Of a stretch of DNA of 46,369 nt, positions 43,767-46,369 are shown one piece after another (the stretch's first letter is position 1; every line of letters begins with the position of its first letter). The translations under genes were made by a program, and so were the position numbers. Source of the stretch: Erythrobacteraceae bacterium (GTDB taxonomy: Bacteria > Pseudomonadota > Alphaproteobacteria > Sphingomonadales > Sphingomonadaceae); contig JAIYAM010000022.1 in assembly GCA_027489065.1 (NCBI GenBank), positions 1 to 46,369 of the forward strand. Direction: 5' to 3'. The notes below the pieces were generated by a model that worked only from the letters and a program-made list of their open reading frames with translations, was not told the origin of the DNA and did not search any database.

Positions 43767-45194
43767 ATGACCCGCACCATCCTCGCCGCCCTGCTGCTCG
43801 CCAGCACCGCCGCCACCCCGGCGCTCGCGAAGGACCGCAGCCCCCCGGCCGAGCGCGTGGAGAAGTCCCGGGCGAAGAACGTGATCCTGTTCATCGGTGA
43901 CGGCATGGGCATTTCCACCATCACCGCGGCGCGCATCTACGAAGGGCAGAAGCGCGGGGAGACCGGCGAGGAGAACCAGCTGAGCTTCGAGAAGTTCCCC
44001 AACGTGGCGCTGGTCAAGACGTACAACACCAACGCTCAGGTGCCCGACAGCGCGGGCACGGCTTCGGCAATGAACACCGGGGTCAAGACCCGCATCGGGG
44101 TGCTCGGCATAGGGCCGGAGGCGACGCGGGGCGTGTGCTCCGAGGCGCTGGCGCATTCGCTGCCGACACTCGGCGAACAGGCCAAGGCGCATGGTCTTGC
44201 CGTGGGGATCGTCACCACCACCCGCCTCACTCACGCCACGCCCGCGGCGGTCTACGCCCACACCGCCGACCGCGACTGGGAGAGCGACACCAATATCCCC
44301 GCGGCCGAGCAAGGGCAGGGCTGCAAGGACATCGCGCTGCAACTCGCCGAAGCGAAGTTCGATCTCGCGCTCGGCGGGGGGACGAGCATGTTCTACGGCA
44401 AGGCCGGGGGAGGGCGCCGCGCCGATCCGGCAGCGGACCTGCCAGCGCAATGGGCCGCGAAGAACGGCGGCGTGGTGGTCAAGGATGCCGCGAGCCTCGC
44501 CGCCGCGCCGAAGGGCAAGCCGGTGCTCGGCCTCTTCAGCCCGAGCCACATGACCTACATGGCCGACCGCAAGCCCGGCAGCACCGAGCCGACCCTCACC
44601 GACATGACCGCGCAGGCGATCGCACGGCTCAAGAGCGGCAAGAAGGGCTTCTACCTGATGGTTGAAGGCGGTCGCATCGACCACGCGCACCACGCCGGTC
44701 AGGCGGGCTATGCGCTCGAGGAGGCGGTCGAATTCGCGCGGGCGGTTCAGTATGCTGTGGACCACACCGATCCCAGGGACACGCTGATCCTCGTCACGGC
44801 CGACCACAGCCATGCCTTCACCATGTCGGGCTATCCGCAGCGCGGCAACCCGATCCTCGGGCTGGTGGTTCCCCCGCCGGGCGGCGGCGATGGCGATCAC
44901 GCAGGCGCGGAGGAAGTCGGCGCGCCGACGCTCGCGGGCGATGGCAAGCCCTACACCACGCTCAGCTATGCCAATGGTCCCGGCGCGGTGAAGGGGGAGC
45001 GGCCGATGCCGCAGACCGGCATCGACGCCCGCCAGCAGTCGCTGGTGCCGCTGATCAGCGAAACCCACGGGGGCGAGGACGTCGCACTGTTCGCCACCGG
45101 CCCCGGCGCGGCGGGCGCACGAGGGGTGATCGAGCAGAACGTGATCCATGCGATCATCACCAAGGCGCTCGGCTGGACGAAACAAGCGAAGTAG
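43767..45194 (+). CDS. Alkaline phosphatase, PhoA family
   Basis: A 475-residue periplasmic phosphomonoesterase. The signal peptide ends at ATPALA (residue 22). The metal and nucleophile sites are visible: NVILFIGDGMG (Asp), PDSAGTASAMNTGVK with the nucleophile Ser, IDHAHHAGQ (His and Asp), VTADHSHAF (Asp, His) and SETHGGEDVALF (His). A Gly/Asp-rich insert occurs near GGGDGDHAGAEE. The ATG at 43767 follows GGGAGAG. It is divergent from xth. A role in phosphate supply fits the ppk2 nearby, but no PhoB gene is in the window. Confidence 0.94.
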   Translation: MTRTILAALLLASTAATPALAKDRSPPAERVEKSRAKNVILFIGDGMGISTITAARIYEGQKRGETGEENQLSFEKFPNVALVKTYNTNAQVPDSAGTASAMNTGVKTRIGVLGIGPEATRGVCSEALAHSLPTLGEQAKAHGLAVGIVTTTRLTHATPAAVYAHTADRDWESDTNIPAAEQGQGCKDIALQLAEAKFDLALGGGTSMFYGKAGGGRRADPAADLPAQWAAKNGGVVVKDAASLAAAPKGKPVLGLFSPSHMTYMADRKPGSTEPTLTDMTAQAIARLKSGKKGFYLMVEGGRIDHAHHAGQAGYALEEAVEFARAVQYAVDHTDPRDTLILVTADHSHAFTMSGYPQRGNPILGLVVPPPGGGDGDHAGAEEVGAPTLAGDGKPYTTLSYANGPGAVKGERPMPQTGIDARQQSLVPLISETHGGEDVALFATGPGAAGARGVIEQNVIHAIITKALGWTKQAK

Positions 45195-45435
45195 CAGGTT
45201 CCGGACCCCCACGCCTCAGGCAACAAAAAACCCTCGACCCGGGGGCGGTGGGTCGAGGGTTCCATGGAGCGTTCGTCACGCTTGTACAAAGCAGGCCCTG
45301 ATGAAGGGTGGGCAACAGGGGGGAAACCTCCCTTCGGCCCGCTTCGTTCAGAATAAATAGCGGGGCGCGCCTTTCAGCCAGATGAACGCAATCGTTTTTC
45401 TGTCGCTTTCATACAACCGGTGAGCCGCAACCCGT
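45195..45435 (-). other. Gap with terminator and possible small RNA between alkaline phosphatase and lolA
   Basis: These 241 bases hold no convincing gene. The minus strand carries a moderately AT-rich start (near 45400), a GGGAGG/CCCCCC stem near 45320 and a strong terminator at 45225-45259. This may be a long 3' untranslated region of lolA or a separate small RNA. A 12-codon frame near 45415 has no support. Confidence 0.4.
45225..45259 (-). terminator. Rho-independent terminator (lolA side)
   Basis: On the minus strand a perfect 10-bp stem (CCCTCGACCC with GGGTCGAGGG) with a nine-base loop is followed by six T (plus-strand A run 45225-45230). In the plus direction only two T follow, so it acts mainly on the lolA strand but may also slow transcription from the phosphatase gene. 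Confidence 0.8.
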
Positions 45436-46110
45436 TCAGCCCGGGCGACGAGCGGTGCTGCGCGGGTCCTTGAATGTAAATGTGCTGTCGGCGACCGCGA
45501 CTCCGTACTTCTGGTTCGCCAGCTGCACACGGGTGCGGTTGTTCTGCGCATCGAGTGCCACCCAGTGGGTGAGCTGCAGCCCGCCGGGCGCCGCCGCGTT
45601 CCTGACGAAGATCATCGTGATCATCCCGAACTCGGGCTTCTTCGGGTCACGCACCTCCACACTGACGACGTCAGGCCTTCCGGTCGGCACCAGCTTGCCG
45701 AAGCGCTTCACGTCCTTCTCGGGATCGAACAGCGCGCCCAGCGGCGAATTTCCGATCGGCCAGCGTTCGACCTGCTTCACCTCGTAATCGACCACGTAGA
45801 GCGATTTGCCGTTGGAGATGACGAGGAAGTTGGCGGCCTTGCCGTAATCGAAGCGAATCTTGCCGGGGCGCTTCAGGGTCATCGTGCCACGCAAGGTCTG
45901 GCCCTGCCGGTCCGTCTGGGTGAAGTCCGCCTTCATCGTCGAAATGGCGCGCAGCGCGCCGACGACGCGGTCGAGGTCGCCCGCTTGCGCGCTCTGCGCG
46001 GCGGCGGGCGGGGTGAGCGCAGCGGGGTTGCCTGGGGCAAGGCCGAGCGCAAGCGCAGCCGTTCCGAGGCCCAGCACAAGCGTGCGGGCGGGAGAGATAA
46101 GTGTTTTCAT
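45436..46110 (-). CDS. lolA: Outer-membrane lipoprotein carrier protein LolA
   Basis: LolA carries lipoproteins through the periplasm to LolB or the outer membrane. The 224-residue protein has a long signal (MKTLISPARTLVLGLGTAAL... to about residue 38, PAAAQS) and the LolA core: RAISTMKADFTQTDRQGQTL, GTMTLKRPGKIRFDYGK, VISNGKSLYVVDYE and THWVALDAQNNRTRVQL. The ATG at 46108-46110 gives the signal. It lies 88 bases after rpmG on the same strand. It would serve the lipoproteins encoded here (LptE, DUF3576 protein and others). Confidence 0.92.
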   Translation of the reverse strand: MKTLISPARTLVLGLGTAALALGLAPGNPAALTPPAAAQSAQAGDLDRVVGALRAISTMKADFTQTDRQGQTLRGTMTLKRPGKIRFDYGKAANFLVISNGKSLYVVDYEVKQVERWPIGNSPLGALFDPEKDVKRFGKLVPTGRPDVVSVEVRDPKKPEFGMITMIFVRNAAAPGGLQLTHWVALDAQNNRTRVQLANQKYGVAVADSTFTFKDPRSTARRPG

Positions 46111-46198
46111 GCCACCGCGCCTAAGGGCGACGGCTTGAACTGTCGATGAATTAACGTGGCCCACCGCCCACCCGGGGCGGCGGGAGGCCAAGCCGATC

Positions 46199-46366
46199 TT
46201 ACTTGATCTTGGCTTCCTTGAACTCGACGTGCTTGCGCGCGACGGGGTCATACTTGCGGAAGCTCATCTTCTCGGTGATGTTGCGCGGGTTCTTCTTGGT
46301 CACGTAGAAGAAGCCGGTGCCCTCGCTCGAGACGAGGCGGATCTTGACGGTGGTGGGCTTCGCCAT
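46199..46366 (-). CDS. rpmG: 50S ribosomal protein L33
   Basis: A complete 55-residue L33: [20 protein letters not shown], then [20 protein letters not shown] and the tail [15 protein letters not shown]. It is the form without zinc-binding cysteines. The ATG lies at 46364-46366, three bases from the right edge, and the stop TAA at 46199-46201. The upstream promoter is outside the window. It is followed by lolA. Confidence 0.97.
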   Translation of the reverse strand: MAKPTTVKIRLVSSEGTGFFYVTKKNPRNITEKMSFRKYDPVARKHVEFKEAKIK

Positions 46367-46369
46367 GGC

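Noticed and set aside
43632..45212. Long N-terminal extension of xth
   Set aside because: It is antisense to the alkaline phosphatase; the exonuclease motifs begin right after the ATG at 43631.

Overview
The window is about 66% GC, densely packed and almost entirely chromosomal housekeeping. Protein resemblances (SUF operon led by an Rrf2/IscR-type regulator, PHB genes phaB and phaZ, M13 peptidase, DUF4019 and DUF3576 proteins, quinone-type PyrD) and gene order (DUF3576-leuS-lptE-holA; rnd-lptC-lptA) point to an alphaproteobacterium of the Sphingomonadales, most likely Erythrobacteraceae. I see no transposase, integrase, phage gene, CRISPR array, rRNA or tRNA. The strand changes often, and short operons are held together by ATGA, TGATG or TAGTG stop/start overlaps.

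Layout. 1-3209 (minus): SUF iron-sulfur operon, regulator then sufB, an 80-codon orphan, a DUF559 protein and sufC, which is cut by the left edge. 3304-9306: AraC regulator, a structured gap with a minus-strand terminator, pyrD, a gamma-glutamyltransferase lipoprotein and an acyl-CoA synthetase. 9329-14686: an unknown protein, an MFS transporter, an FMN reductase, a membrane-anchored LuxR-HTH/DUF4019 protein, acetoacetyl-CoA reductase and an exported protein with an outer-membrane-like C-terminus. 15032-21183 (plus): DUF3576 lipoprotein, leuS, lptE, holA and a polyprenyl-phosphate sugar transferase.

21185-24970: a minus-strand rnd-lptC-lptA group diverges from ung and a crotonase-family gene. 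25027-32286: two unknown envelope proteins, PHB depolymerase diverging from an MsbA-like ABC exporter, and an M13 zinc peptidase. 32475-35394: uppP, a small membrane protein, phenylalanine hydroxylase and PPK2. 35396-40644 (minus): two small lipoproteins followed by an acyl-CoA catabolic set (acyl-CoA dehydrogenase, class III CoA-transferase, thiolase, MaoC-type dehydratase). 40802-46366: a secreted beta-helix protein, ribA, xth, alkaline phosphatase, lolA and rpmG.

Common themes are the cell envelope (lptE, lptC, lptA, lolA, uppP, sugar transferase, MsbA-like exporter) and carbon or phosphate storage (phaB, phaZ, ppk2, alkaline phosphatase). I found no clear new multi-gene defence or mobile system. 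The most interesting signals are: five exact 11-bp-period GGGGTCT repeats upstream of phaB; a perfect 15-bp palindrome at the phaZ start region that fits the PhaR operator consensus as I recall it; a low-GC orphan and a degenerate DUF559 nuclease-fold gene inside the suf operon; and a probable small RNA with a strong terminator beside pyrD.
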